From positions 7,206-46,488 of the forward strand of contig NZ_AOMD01000027.1 in assembly GCF_000336915.1 (NCBI RefSeq): 39,283 bases of DNA. Direction: 5' to 3'. Made by a program: the position numbers and the translations under genes. The notes below the pieces were generated by a model that saw only the letters and a program-made list of their open reading frames with translations, did not search any database and was not told where the DNA came from. Positions within the stretch are counted from its first letter, which is position 1; every line of letters begins with the position of its first letter. Below, one piece after another: positions 8,449 to 16,686 of the stretch. The DNA is from Halococcus saccharolyticus DSM 5350 (lineage in GTDB: Archaea; Halobacteriota; Halobacteria; Halobacteriales; Halococcaceae).

Positions 8449-10095
8449 ATGATGCGAACGACCGATGCCTTGGTCGCACTACTCGAGCGCACGGGTATCG
8501 AGACGGTCTTTGGCTTCCCCTGTGAGCAGATGGATCCGTACTACGCGAGTATTGGGAGTTCGTCACTGCGGCACGTGCTCGGTCGTAGCGAAGCGAGCGC
8601 CGCGTTGATGGCCGATGGCTACGCGCGTGCGTCGGGGCGCGCTACTGTTGTCGACGGTGTTAGCGGCCCCGGCGCAGCCTACATCGGAGTTGGACTGGCC
8701 GAGGCTTCCGGTGCGTCCTCGCCGGTTGTCGCGCTAACGGGTGGAAACGAGCGCGACACACGCGGAAACGGCGTGATTCAGGACGGCGACAACGAAGCGA
8801 TTCTCGACCCCTTCACGACGGCCACCTTTGACGCCGAAACACCGAACCGGGCCGTCGAAGCTCTCGAACACGCACTCAGGGAATCGACAGCTGGTGTCCC
8901 CTCTCCAACCCACGTGAACCTCCCAGAGGACGTATTGCGGGAGGAAACCGACCGCACACCCCGAGAGGACATCGATGCGGCCTATCCTACCTCGCGTCCG
9001 CCAGCCGATCACGACGACGTTCGTGCGGTCGCCGAACTGCTCGATGAGGCCGAACGCCCAGTCGTCGTCGCCGGGGAAGGCGTCGTCCGCGCTGACGCGA
9101 CGGCGGAGCTCGCCGAGTTCGCGGAGAGCGCAGACGTTCCGGTGGTCACATCGATGAACGGAAAGGGAGCGGTCGTCGAAACGGAGCCGTATGCGCTGGG
9201 AGTCGTCGGACGGTGGGGTTTCTGTCAGGTAGCTAACGACGCGCTCGCGAACGCCGATCTCGTCTTTGGCTTTGGAACTCGATTCGGCGAGCTAACGAGC
9301 GTTGGCTGGTCGCTGGTGCCCGAGGACGTACCGCTCGTCCACGTCGATCGTGATCCCGCGTGGCTCGGACGCAACTACGAGCCAGCGGTCGCGCTCCGTG
9401 CTGATCTCAAACCCACGCTTGCGGCGCTCGCCGATCGCGCCAATGAAGTCGACGATCGGGCAGCTCGCATCGAATCACTCGCCGCCGACCGAGCCGACTG
9501 GCGTAAGGGGTTCGCTGACGATCTCACGAGCGACGACACGCCGGTCAAACCCCAGCGCGTCGTCGGTGAATTGAACGAGCGACTCCCTTCGGAGTCGGTG
9601 CTCGTGAGCGCAACGAGTTTCCCCGGCTTCTTCTCGGGAGCCTTCTACGAAACCGAGCGGACGGGGACAAGCTATCTTCAGGCACGCGGCAGCGACGGCA
9701 TCAACGTCGCGCTGCCACAGGCGCTTGGCGTTCAGGCAGCACTCCCCGAGACACCGGTCGTTGTGATTTCGGGTGACGGCGGTATCGGCTATCACATCGC
9801 CGATCTGGAGACCGCTGTTCGTGAGGAGCTTCCCGTTACTGTCATCGTCACGAACAACGATTCGCTCGGCTCCTCGAAGATGAGCCAAGCGGGCAGCTAC
9901 AATGTCGATGTTTCGACCGACTTCTCTCCCGAGGTCGATTACGCGCAGGTAGCACGGGGGTTCGGCTGTGACGGCGAGCGGATCGAGGCACCCGAGCGCG
10001 TCGGTCCCGCTATCGCCGAAGCACTCGACAGCGGTCGACCCACGCTGCTCGATATCGCCGTCGATCCGTTCGCCGCGCCGCCACTGCTGGTGTAG
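8449..10095 (+). CDS. Thiamine diphosphate-dependent enzyme, acetolactate synthase (IlvB)-like
   Basis: The protein has 548 residues from the double ATG at 8449; the open frame reaches back to 8320 but that part overlaps the divergent promoter zone. The three-domain plan of the IlvB/benzoylformate decarboxylase family is clear. The N-terminal pyrimidine-binding domain has VFGFPCEQMDP and a Glu in GRSEASAALMADGYARASGR at the position of the catalytic glutamate. The central domain has PVVVAGEGVV. The C-terminal diphosphate site is ISGDGGIGYHIADLETA followed by TNNDSLG at about 440-475. It is probably a 2-oxoacid carboligase or decarboxylase, but it lacks enough hallmark residues for me to name it acetolactate synthase. 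It has no small subunit nearby and faces the dehydrogenase/permease operon tail-to-tail, so involvement in branched-chain synthesis is doubtful. Confidence 0.85.
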   Translation: MMRTTDALVALLERTGIETVFGFPCEQMDPYYASIGSSSLRHVLGRSEASAALMADGYARASGRATVVDGVSGPGAAYIGVGLAEASGASSPVVALTGGNERDTRGNGVIQDGDNEAILDPFTTATFDAETPNRAVEALEHALRESTAGVPSPTHVNLPEDVLREETDRTPREDIDAAYPTSRPPADHDDVRAVAELLDEAERPVVVAGEGVVRADATAELAEFAESADVPVVTSMNGKGAVVETEPYALGVVGRWGFCQVANDALANADLVFGFGTRFGELTSVGWSLVPEDVPLVHVDRDPAWLGRNYEPAVALRADLKPTLAALADRANEVDDRAARIESLAADRADWRKGFADDLTSDDTPVKPQRVVGELNERLPSESVLVSATSFPGFFSGAFYETERTGTSYLQARGSDGINVALPQALGVQAALPETPVVVISGDGGIGYHIADLETAVREELPVTVIVTNNDSLGSSKMSQAGSYNVDVSTDFSPEVDYAQVARGFGCDGERIEAPERVGPAIAEALDSGRPTLLDIAVDPFAAPPLLV

Positions 10096-10178
10096 CGAAA
10101 GTTCGGGTAGACTCCCTCGCCCCGCTCGTGCTGACCTGCTCGCCGAGAAAGGGGGCTTAGCGCCCTGCACCGCACAGG

Positions 10179-11282
10179 CTAAAACACCGGATCGAAAATC
10201 TCGGCACCGGTCTCCGCGTATCGATGTTCGAGTGACTCTCTGAGCGTATCGGTTCCGAGCATCGATTCGATATCGAACGGTCCGATCGACCCGCCGGAGC
10301 CGCGTTTGAGAACGTCATCGATCGTCGAGGGCTCGCCTACACCATCGTTGACGAGACGATGAGCTTCGTTGACCAGTGCCGCGACGATAGGGGTGACGTC
10401 GTGTGGTTCGTCCACCTCGGGAACAAGGCAGGTGCCGTCTTCCCACTCGAAGAATCCCTGCCCGGTTTTCATGCCGAGAGAGTCCGCTTCGACCATCGTC
10501 TCCATGCGGTTCCGGATTGTCGTCGGTGGAGCGTAGCGGTCGCCGTAGGCCCCAGCGAGATTGTCGACGGTCGCAAGATGGACATCGATGCCGATGAGAT
10601 CGATGAATTCGAGGGGTCCTCGTTCGAAGCCCACAGCTGTTGCGCCGCGGTCTATCGTCGCCGCCTCGGTTCGACAGAGTTCCCACGTCCCCGCAGACTT
10701 GATGCTCGCCGAGAGCCGCGAGAGGCAGTTAGCACGGTGTTCCGTCTTGAGTCGTATCGGCTTGTGGCCGATCCTCGTTGCGACCTCATGTGCGGTGTCG
10801 AGGGCGGTGTCGGTCGCGTGGTCGCCCGCGATCTCGACGATATCCCGCTCGATTGCGGGATTCGCGAAGTGAAACAGTACCACACGCTCGGGATGGTCGG
10901 CTCCGACAGCGATGTCGCTCGGTGTAAGCGAGGACGTGTTCGTAGCGATGATCGCCTCGGTATCGAGGACTGCTTCGAGGTCGTCCACGAGGCTGCGCTT
11001 CAGGTCGAGCCGCTCGGGAACCGCTTCGACGACGAACTCACAATCGGCCAGCGCAGCGAGATCACTCGCGTAGTCGAGAGTGGCGAGTGGTTCGTCCGCC
11101 GTCTCGATGTGACTCGCCGCGATCGTCTCCCGCAGCGAGTTACGGTGATAGTTGCGAGCCGATTCGAGTGCATCGGCGTCGATATCGACGAGTGTGACCG
11201 GGAAGCCCCCGTTGCTGAGCAGTCCCGCGATATCGCGGCCCATCAGCCCTGCGCCGACCACGCCGGTGGAGGCCGGTTGCAT
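10179..11282 (-). CDS. 3-hydroxyacyl-CoA dehydrogenase family protein
   Basis: The protein has 367 residues from ATG 11282. An NAD-binding Rossmann motif GAGLMGRDIA sits at the N-terminus, with VTLVDID for the adenosine ribose. ATNTSSLTPSDIA and LFHFANPA match the active-site region of the family (HFFNPV in classic members), and RIGHKPI precedes the C-terminal helical domain. That domain has RGPLEFIDLIGID and KTGQGFFEWEDG, which match the second 3HCDH motif. It would oxidise a 3-hydroxyacyl-CoA to 3-oxoacyl-CoA in fatty-acid or amino-acid catabolism. The start codon lies four bases after the stop of the permease, so the two are co-transcribed and the substrate of one may be related to the other. 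An upstream in-frame start at 11327 would overlap the permease and is less likely. Confidence 0.88.
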   Translation of the reverse strand: MQPASTGVVGAGLMGRDIAGLLSNGGFPVTLVDIDADALESARNYHRNSLRETIAASHIETADEPLATLDYASDLAALADCEFVVEAVPERLDLKRSLVDDLEAVLDTEAIIATNTSSLTPSDIAVGADHPERVVLFHFANPAIERDIVEIAGDHATDTALDTAHEVATRIGHKPIRLKTEHRANCLSRLSASIKSAGTWELCRTEAATIDRGATAVGFERGPLEFIDLIGIDVHLATVDNLAGAYGDRYAPPTTIRNRMETMVEADSLGMKTGQGFFEWEDGTCLVPEVDEPHDVTPIVAALVNEAHRLVNDGVGEPSTIDDVLKRGSGGSIGPFDIESMLGTDTLRESLEHRYAETGAEIFDPVF

Positions 11283-11286
11283 GGTA

Positions 11287-12606
11287 TCACCACTCCGTCG
11301 GGGTGCGCTTGACCGTTTGGTTTCCAAGCCGTGTGCGAACGAGGTAATAACACCCGCCGACCACCAGTGCGGTGAGCCAGATGGCGAATATCGTTGGCGA
11401 CTGTGAGGCGACTAACACGAGCAAGACGAGATTCAAAACCACGGCAAGTACGCCAACAGCACCGATGGTTCGTGGCGTGAGCGGGACCGCCGAGGAACCG
11501 ACCAGTTCGTGGTTGCGCACGACAGCGATGGCCGCAAGCATCACCGGGATAACGAGGAAGACGCCGCCGAAACTGAGCAGCGAGCCCAGGTTCGCAATTG
11601 GTAACGGCGAGAGCAGCATTGCGACCGAAAGTCCATAGATAAGGGTCAATCCCCAGTGTGGCGTCCCGAAGCGTTCGTTTCTCACGGTCAGCAACGCCGG
11701 AAACAGCCCGTCGGCGGCGAGCACTTCGAGGTACTTCGGCGTAATGATGAACACGGCGTTCATGCTCGTCGCGATCGCGAACAACGCGCCGCCAAGAACG
11801 AACACCGACTGGAGCGTCCCCGGCAGGAAGCGTTCGGCCGGCACTGTGAGTGCTGCGTTGGCCATCGCGTCCGCACCGACTGCACCAACGGCGACGACAC
11901 CGACGCCAACGTAGAGCACCAACACGAGCGGGATGCTCAGTGCAAATGACTGAGGGATGGCGATCGTCGCTTCTCGGATATCGCCACCGATGTCGACGAC
12001 GAAGTTCGCACCGAGGCAGACGAAATAGAGGATTCCCGCTGCCGTGACGACGCCGACCGCGCCGCTTGGAAACAGGGGCGTTAGGTTCGCCGTCTCGACC
12101 GCCGGCACGCCGAAAACGACAAACATGCCGAGAGACCCGACCAGAATCACGAACATGCCGACCTGTGCCACTGCGGCCGGACGAATTCCGAGGAGATTGA
12201 GGACGAAAAACGCCGTGAGAAGCACGAATCCGACCGTGGTCGGTGCGACCGGAGTCAGTGAGGCGACGTACTGGCCCGCCGTGAGCGCATACAGGGGAAG
12301 CCCACCGCCGAGCATGCTGATACCAAGTCCCCACGCAGCCAGAAAGGCCAGCGGAACCGAAACAAACCGTGCTGGATAGCGATAATTACCCCCCGTTGTC
12401 GGAAAGAGCGAGCCAAGCATCGCCGTTGGAATCAGCCCAAGAATGGCGATTGCCAGCGCGATACCGAACGCGACCACGACGCCAGCACCTGCAATGCCAA
12501 CGGCCACGCCGGTCAGACTGAACAGCGCTCCGCCAACGATGAGACCGACTTCAATGGCGACGGCCTGTAGCAGCGTTACACCACCACCCTTGGTAGCACC
12601 CGGCAT
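11287..12606 (-). CDS. APC-superfamily amino acid permease
   Basis: The protein has 439 residues and about 12 hydrophobic segments. Its N-terminal LLQAVAIEVGLIVGGALFSLTG resembles the Gly-rich first transmembrane helix of amino acid/polyamine/organocation transporters, followed by FPTTGGNYRYPARF, which matches the family's PxxGGxYxY region. It would import an amino acid or a related organic compound across the cytoplasmic membrane. It is the first gene of a two-gene operon with the acyl-CoA dehydrogenase-family gene, the gap being four bases. The substrate cannot be told from sequence. The start is the ATG that follows a short A/T-containing leader near 12630. Confidence 0.88.
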   Translation of the reverse strand: MPGATKGGGVTLLQAVAIEVGLIVGGALFSLTGVAVGIAGAGVVVAFGIALAIAILGLIPTAMLGSLFPTTGGNYRYPARFVSVPLAFLAAWGLGISMLGGGLPLYALTAGQYVASLTPVAPTTVGFVLLTAFFVLNLLGIRPAAVAQVGMFVILVGSLGMFVVFGVPAVETANLTPLFPSGAVGVVTAAGILYFVCLGANFVVDIGGDIREATIAIPQSFALSIPLVLVLYVGVGVVAVGAVGADAMANAALTVPAERFLPGTLQSVFVLGGALFAIATSMNAVFIITPKYLEVLAADGLFPALLTVRNERFGTPHWGLTLIYGLSVAMLLSPLPIANLGSLLSFGGVFLVIPVMLAAIAVVRNHELVGSSAVPLTPRTIGAVGVLAVVLNLVLLVLVASQSPTIFAIWLTALVVGGCYYLVRTRLGNQTVKRTPTEW

Positions 12607-13071
12607 ACGAGAGGGACGAAGAGTCGTGGCTTAAAGCTTGATACGCGACATGTGGGCTCACGACGATCCGTTCATGGCTCGCCCGCTCGCCGCGTGCCGC
12701 CCTCCGCAGCGCTCGGCACCGACCATTCTGGGCTTGCGCCTCGTGAGCTCCCTCCGACTCCGTCGTCGGTCGCCACACTCGGCGTTCCGGGCATCTGGTT
12801 TGCCGCCAGCACCAAGCGCGCTTTCGGTTGCGTCGCCCGTGCTCGCTCCCCTGGGTCGCTGTGCCGGGCGACGGACGCGAAACCGGCTTGTGTGCTGGCC
12901 GCTCGCTCCGGGTGGGTCGGCGCGCGGACTTGATCGCGGGGGTTCTGAGGGCGCACTCCGCTCGCGCCTCCTTCACAGAGGTGCGACCTCCCCGCTCGAA
13001 CCCGTCGTGACTGCTCGTCGGCTCGTGTGCAGGACCAATCGCGACGAGACGGTCGGCGGTGATTTTTTCTC
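12607..13071. other. GC-rich noncoding stretch without a supported gene
   Basis: Several frames are open through this stretch, but they are rich in Arg, Ser, Pro and Ala, lack the acidic bias of real haloarchaeal proteins and show no domain. CGCTCGC- and CTCGCTCCG-type words recur. It lies between the permease start and the truncated epimerase copy, where a second epimerase gene would have stood. I see degenerate DNA, not a gene. Confidence 0.55.
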
Positions 13072-13116
13072 CATCTGTTTGGCGAGTCGGTCGTCGCAAA
13101 CCGTGATATCGTCCAT
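13072..13116 (-). pseudogene. Truncated copy of the epimerase gene (first 15 codons)
   Basis: Read from ATG 13116 on the minus strand, the frame gives MDDITVCDDRLAKQM, identical to the epimerase start at 3128 apart from Tyr7 to Cys. After codon 15 all similarity stops. The bases upstream (13117-13196) carry the matching promoter region at lower identity. It is either the 5' stub of a destroyed paralogue or a duplicated boundary left by insertion of the DNA between the two copies. Confidence 0.8.
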
Positions 13117-13196
13117 CTTGGTTCAGGTGCGCTCGCCGTGAGATGGTGAGTGTTGATATGGGATATCCGACCATGATATCAGCCACAAAACGCTCG
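13072..13196. repeat. Right copy of the 125-bp direct repeat
   Basis: It pairs without gaps with 3084-3208. The TATA-like segment differs from the left copy: AGATAGTAAG has become AGATGGTGAG on the plus strand, which weakens the A/T box and suggests this promoter is no longer kept. Confidence 0.88.
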
Positions 13197-13331
13197 CTCG
13201 TTGCGGATCGACGGAGTTTTCCACCAACTCTCAATATGATTTGTATGGTCGCACAGACGATGGATCGTGTTCCGCGAGAGTAACACAGATCATCGCGTCT
13301 TCTCAGGCATCTCTGATGGAGGTCACAGATA

Positions 13332-14147
13332 ATGTCTATAGAAGAATTCGTTAGCAGGGACTTTGATGGTATCGCACTCAAACCCACGGAGATCAATCTC
13401 AACCAAGTGAGCGTTGGGAAGGTAGAAACCGTGGTAGTGGATTACGAAGGCCGCGAGCACGTTCCCGACTCGACGCTCCTCAAGAGATTCGCCGGAGAAA
13501 CCACGGTACGCGTCACTACACCGATCCGTGCCGACGGGTTCGACCCATTCGGAGACAACCGGGTCACCGAACAACTACCTCAGAGCGTCGATCGGGTAAT
13601 CGTCGCCGGGAACCCAGCATACCTCACGGATGACGAACGGCGGCGTGCCATTGGACCACGCCTCGGGGCGGCTCGCGAGGACGCGCCGACGGCATGGGTC
13701 GGGACCGAAGGCGTCGAACGGCTCGCGCTAGCGGCGGGTGGTACACAGTTCGAACTCCTCGCACCAACGACCGCTCGCGAGGTACGTGCACTCCGTGCAG
13801 CGGGACTCGAGGGATCGATAGCCGTCTATGCACCGGTCGTCGCTACGGACGACGAACAAATACTCCTCAACACACTGGGCGAGTACGTCGCTCGTCGTGG
13901 ATCAGTCGCTACAGCGCTCGAAAACGCCCATCCAGAAAGCCCACCCCGCACGACCGCGACTGATGGCGTGGCGACCGACGCCACGGCAAGCGGACAGGTT
14001 CGGTCGATACTGCTGGATGCAATCGAAGAATTCGCGCTCGTTGGCCGGCCCGAACAGGTCGATGAGCGCATCAGCGACCTCCGCGCTGTCGGTGTTGATA
14101 CCGTCATCGGCTACCCGGCACGAGGGGCTGGCTGGCTTTGGCACTGA
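13332..14147 (+). CDS. Conserved haloarchaeal protein, luciferase-like monooxygenase type
   Basis: The product has 271 acidic residues. It lacks a signal peptide and membrane segments, so it should be cytoplasmic. Segments such as VVVDYEGREHVPD, VRVTTPIRADGFDP, AYLTDDERRRAIGPRLG and AVYAPVVATDDE suggest alternating strands and helices of a barrel-like fold. The C-terminal ALVGRPEQVDERISDLRAVGVDTVIGYP strongly resembles the end of F420- or flavin-dependent luciferase-like monooxygenases, where VGTPEEV-like and GVDEV-like motifs recur. No substrate or cofactor residue can be assigned. It may be an uncharacterised family that only resembles luciferases at the C-terminus. It stands alone, with a 135-base upstream gap holding A/T-rich DNA. 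Confidence 0.65.
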   Translation: MSIEEFVSRDFDGIALKPTEINLNQVSVGKVETVVVDYEGREHVPDSTLLKRFAGETTVRVTTPIRADGFDPFGDNRVTEQLPQSVDRVIVAGNPAYLTDDERRRAIGPRLGAAREDAPTAWVGTEGVERLALAAGGTQFELLAPTTAREVRALRAAGLEGSIAVYAPVVATDDEQILLNTLGEYVARRGSVATALENAHPESPPRTTATDGVATDATASGQVRSILLDAIEEFALVGRPEQVDERISDLRAVGVDTVIGYPARGAGWLWH

Positions 14148-14417
14148 CCGATCGTCGCTGGTATTCAACAGGTCCGTCATTCTGGATAGGCAAAGTCAGA
14201 TGCCGTAAACCTCGAAGTATAAGTGTAGCCCGACGACGAACGATCGCTTACGTTAGAAGTGAACTTGTGACAAGCGTTGTGAGCTACCTCGTCCTACTCA
14301 GACTACTGATCTCGTGCGACAGCCACTCCACAAAGCTATCATACGACAGAGGTATCCACAAGACTTATTATATGTCATTCCCAGAAAACATATTACAAAA
14401 CCTCTAAGATATCTGTG
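14148..14417. other. 270-base intergenic region
   Basis: It is more A+T-rich than the flanking genes towards its right end, where the promoter of the exported repeat protein lies. Nothing else is recognisable. Confidence 0.5.
14363..14374 (+). promoter_or_regulatory. A/T-rich TATA-type box before the exported repeat protein
   Basis: ACTTATTATATG stands out as the strongest A/T box in the region. It lies about 45-55 bases before the start codon, which implies a short leader. The DNA between box and start is also A/T-rich. Confidence 0.5.
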
Positions 14418-15395
14418 ATGTCGATGACTTCCAATCGAACGGCCCACGAAACGGAGACGAGTTCTTCAAGCAACGACCGTGATACTCATCAGTCAGTAGA
14501 TGTAACACGGCGCCGATTCATCGCGACGAGCGCGGCCGGGGTGGCTGGCCTTGGAGCGCTTGGGAGTGCGGGGAGTGCGGCAGCCGCCTCGGGCGAACAT
14601 ACGCTCGTTATCGAAGGATTCGACTCACAGACCTCCTACTCGTTCACGGTCGGAAACAATCTCGAAAAGAGCACAGCCGAAGGCGCGACCATCGATGACA
14701 ATGACGAAATCATCGACCAAAGCGCACACGGGCAAGTCTGGGAAGGGAAAGATGCCTACACGTTCGACGGCCCGCTGTATTCGTTTGACTTCGATCGCTC
14801 GGGAGAGATCAACGTCACTCTAGATGGGGAACCGGCACGTGTCGGGAATCGACCGGACCACACGCTGCTCATCGAGGGATTCGGACCAGTAACTTCGTAT
14901 TCGTTCTCGACCAGCGGACGGGCCAAACACAGCGACGCCTACAATGCGACTGTCAACAAAGCCGAGAAAATCAACGACTACGGTGTCACCGGGGCAGTCC
15001 AAAACGGGAAGGATGCCTTCACGTACGACGGTGAGTTGCTGTCATTCGACTTCGACCGAGATGGCGAAGTTCGAGTCACGATCGATGGCAAAGCTGCCCA
15101 CGTCGGTCAACGTCCGGATAGAACCATCACGGTCGTTGCCAAGGGCAGATATGCGGAATACAGGGTTGGATTCGATGGTTCCATTCGAGAAGTCATAGAC
15201 GCTGAGAGCGGCCAGGACGGCATCAATGAGGACAAGTTTGAAGGACTCCCCGATGAGGATGGAGACCAGACGTTTGACGGCGCCGTCAGTGCGACTGGCT
15301 ATGACAAATTCACCATCGATGGAGACGTAACTCACACCGTATATCACAACGACAACGCCCCCGCCATTTACTCCAACCACCGTCAAGTCGTGTGA
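14418..15395 (+). CDS. Tat-exported surface protein made of three repeat modules
   Basis: The protein has 325 residues from the first ATG; GTG at 14415 or ATG at 14424 are alternatives. A Ser/Thr-rich N-terminus leads to a twin-arginine signal, TRRRFIATSAAG at 30-41, a hydrophobic stretch and an AAAAS cleavage region near 57. Then come two 87-residue repeats (61-147 and 148-234), each beginning HTLxIEGF and holding TSYSF, a GKDAxTxDG segment and SFDFDRxGE followed by V-T-x-DG. A third, divergent copy starts at about 235 and holds an acidic insertion. The module is the one seen N-terminal to the GH26-like domain at 1-700. The family function is unknown to me; a cell-surface adhesion, matrix or sugar-binding role is inferred from export and from sharing the module with a glycosidase. 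Confidence 0.82.
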   Translation: MSMTSNRTAHETETSSSSNDRDTHQSVDVTRRRFIATSAAGVAGLGALGSAGSAAAASGEHTLVIEGFDSQTSYSFTVGNNLEKSTAEGATIDDNDEIIDQSAHGQVWEGKDAYTFDGPLYSFDFDRSGEINVTLDGEPARVGNRPDHTLLIEGFGPVTSYSFSTSGRAKHSDAYNATVNKAEKINDYGVTGAVQNGKDAFTYDGELLSFDFDRDGEVRVTIDGKAAHVGQRPDRTITVVAKGRYAEYRVGFDGSIREVIDAESGQDGINEDKFEGLPDEDGDQTFDGAVSATGYDKFTIDGDVTHTVYHNDNAPAIYSNHRQVV

Positions 15396-15480
15396 CTAAG
15401 CGACGACCGAGTGACGAGATACACACGAACTCGACTGAGAGATTCGGCGATATAACTGAACGCAGGAATTCAATGGTGTA

Positions 15481-15807
15481 TCAGATGGACTCCGGTTCCC
15501 AGTCGGTTTCTTCCCCGGGCGCAGGAGGAGACCGATCGGAGTACCCTTTTCGCCCAATCGCTCTGTCATCGACCATGTTCAGTACTGCCTGTCGAGCATC
15601 CTCAGCCGAGTCGAACTCCTCTTCTTGAAGCGGTTCGAAGAGATTTTCCAGCGTCTGCGTCCCGTCTGGTAGTTTCACCTCGTAGTCACCGTAGTCCTCA
15701 ATGAGATCGGTGCTTGTCGCTGGATAGCTATGATTGTCGATTCGGTTGGCCAACGATCCGAACTCTACCCCCTGCTCCCGCGTCTTGTCGGTATCTCTCT
15801 CCCCCAT
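15481..15807 (-). CDS. Small DUF5789-like haloarchaeal protein
   Basis: The product has 108 acidic residues. YPATSTDLIEDYGDYEVKLP, an LENLFEPL helix, an EFDSAEDARQAVLNMVDD helix and IGRKGYSDRSPPAPGEE make a compact pattern found in many haloarchaeal small proteins of the DUF5789 type. A shorter relative lies at 19760. Its role is unknown; it has no signal, membrane segment or cysteine pair. It is flanked by the exported repeat protein and the adenine deaminase remnant and is not obviously in an operon. Confidence 0.75.
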   Translation of the reverse strand: MGERDTDKTREQGVEFGSLANRIDNHSYPATSTDLIEDYGDYEVKLPDGTQTLENLFEPLQEEEFDSAEDARQAVLNMVDDRAIGRKGYSDRSPPAPGEETDWEPESI

Positions 15808-15932
15808 TGGAGGAGTATTTCCGCTTCTTCACAAAAGATAGTTATGTCTAGTTTCATTTCGAGAACTGATCGATTTGCTTATTGAATTGCGACCTACGAC
15901 GATGAACCCGATATTGAGTGGTGAGTTGAGGG

Positions 15933-16271
15933 TCACTCGGTATCCAGGACAACATCGACGATCGACCCAGCACGGACGTCCACAAATCCACGATCCGTGA
16001 GGCGGAGTTCGGGAATCACCTCCAGCGTCAGATTGTCGAGTTCCATCACGCCGTCGGAGAGCGTGAGTCCGAGGTCGCGGGCAGCATCGTCGGCCATGAC
16101 AAGTATTCTCGCGATTTCTACAGAGGATTTCGACGAGAGCAGCCCTGGGATCGGGAGCTCGAGCGTCGTGATTCCCGCGGTATCGTTCTCGGCGTCTTCG
16201 AGGCGTGGATCGTACACGCCGAGGCCACCGTCGATCGTCCGGAGATGATTCGCGAGGCGAGCCATCGCCAT
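15933..16271 (-). pseudogene. Adenine deaminase C-terminal remnant
   Basis: The 112-residue frame corresponds to the last fifth of an adenine deaminase, the amidohydrolase that converts adenine to hypoxanthine. TLELPIPGLLSS matches the LPLPIAGLMS motif of that domain, and LTLEVIPELRLTDRGFVDV matches the near-terminal LPVIPELKLTDxGLVDV motif. The metal-binding catalytic barrel, which should precede it by some 450 residues, is absent. The frame begins where another truncated gene starts on the opposite strand. It could still be expressed from its internal ATG, but enzyme activity is impossible. Confidence 0.75.
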
Positions 16272-16433
16272 ATGGGACGACCACTCCTCGACGGATCAGC
16301 CCAGGCGGTTTTCGGGGATCACGAGACACTTGCCGAGACTGACGTTGCTCCATCGGCGGTTACACGTATCGCCGATCGCCTGGATATCCCAGAAACGGTT
16401 TTGACGGTCGAGGAACTGTTCACACATATTTGA
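16245..16433 (+). pseudogene. 3' remnant of an unrecognised gene
   Basis: The 62-residue frame reads like the end of a folded protein: HRHMGRPLLDGSAQAVFGDHETLAE, then DVAPSAVTRIADRLDIPETVLTVEELF. The regular alternation and acidic bias indicate former coding, but I cannot name the family. Its 5' part is missing, and its beginning overlaps the first codons of the adenine deaminase remnant on the other strand. The two tails therefore point away from a common breakpoint near 16245-16271. Confidence 0.5.
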
Positions 16434-16686
16434 ATACACATCCCTGTGAACGCGGAGAAGTCCCGATTTGGGGGTAGTAACAACCTCCCTACCCTACCGC
16501 TCGGGGCTTAAGCGTGGAGTAGTTCACCACCAGTATCATATATTATCAAGAGCCTGCAGCGAAACTACGAGTGTGTGTCTGTGAGCCCAGTCGTGATCTG
16601 GCTACCGCGTACCCGAATACGGCACCAACGATCAGCCGTCGAACCGACCAACGGGGTTTAGCCCGCCCCGCACGGAGTGGCGTTGA
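16434..16686. other. Intergenic region with a possible IS right-end scar
   Basis: CTGTGAACGCGGAGAAGTCCCG at about 16452-16473 resembles the DNA that follows tnpB in haloarchaeal IS200/IS605 elements, as I remember it. The word TGTGAACGCGGAG also occurs near 4100. No transposase remains. The right end carries the promoter of the HAD phosphatase gene. Confidence 0.3.
16656..16661 (+). promoter_or_regulatory. Candidate TATA box of the HAD phosphatase gene
   Basis: GTTTAG lies 26-31 bases before ATG 16687 in otherwise G+C-rich DNA. That is the expected spacing for a leaderless haloarchaeal transcript. Confidence 0.5.

Noticed and set aside
12551-13402. A 283-residue minus-strand frame covering the decayed region before the luciferase-like gene
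   Set aside because: It has strong Arg/Ser/Pro bias, spans the truncated epimerase copy in another frame and shows no domain.
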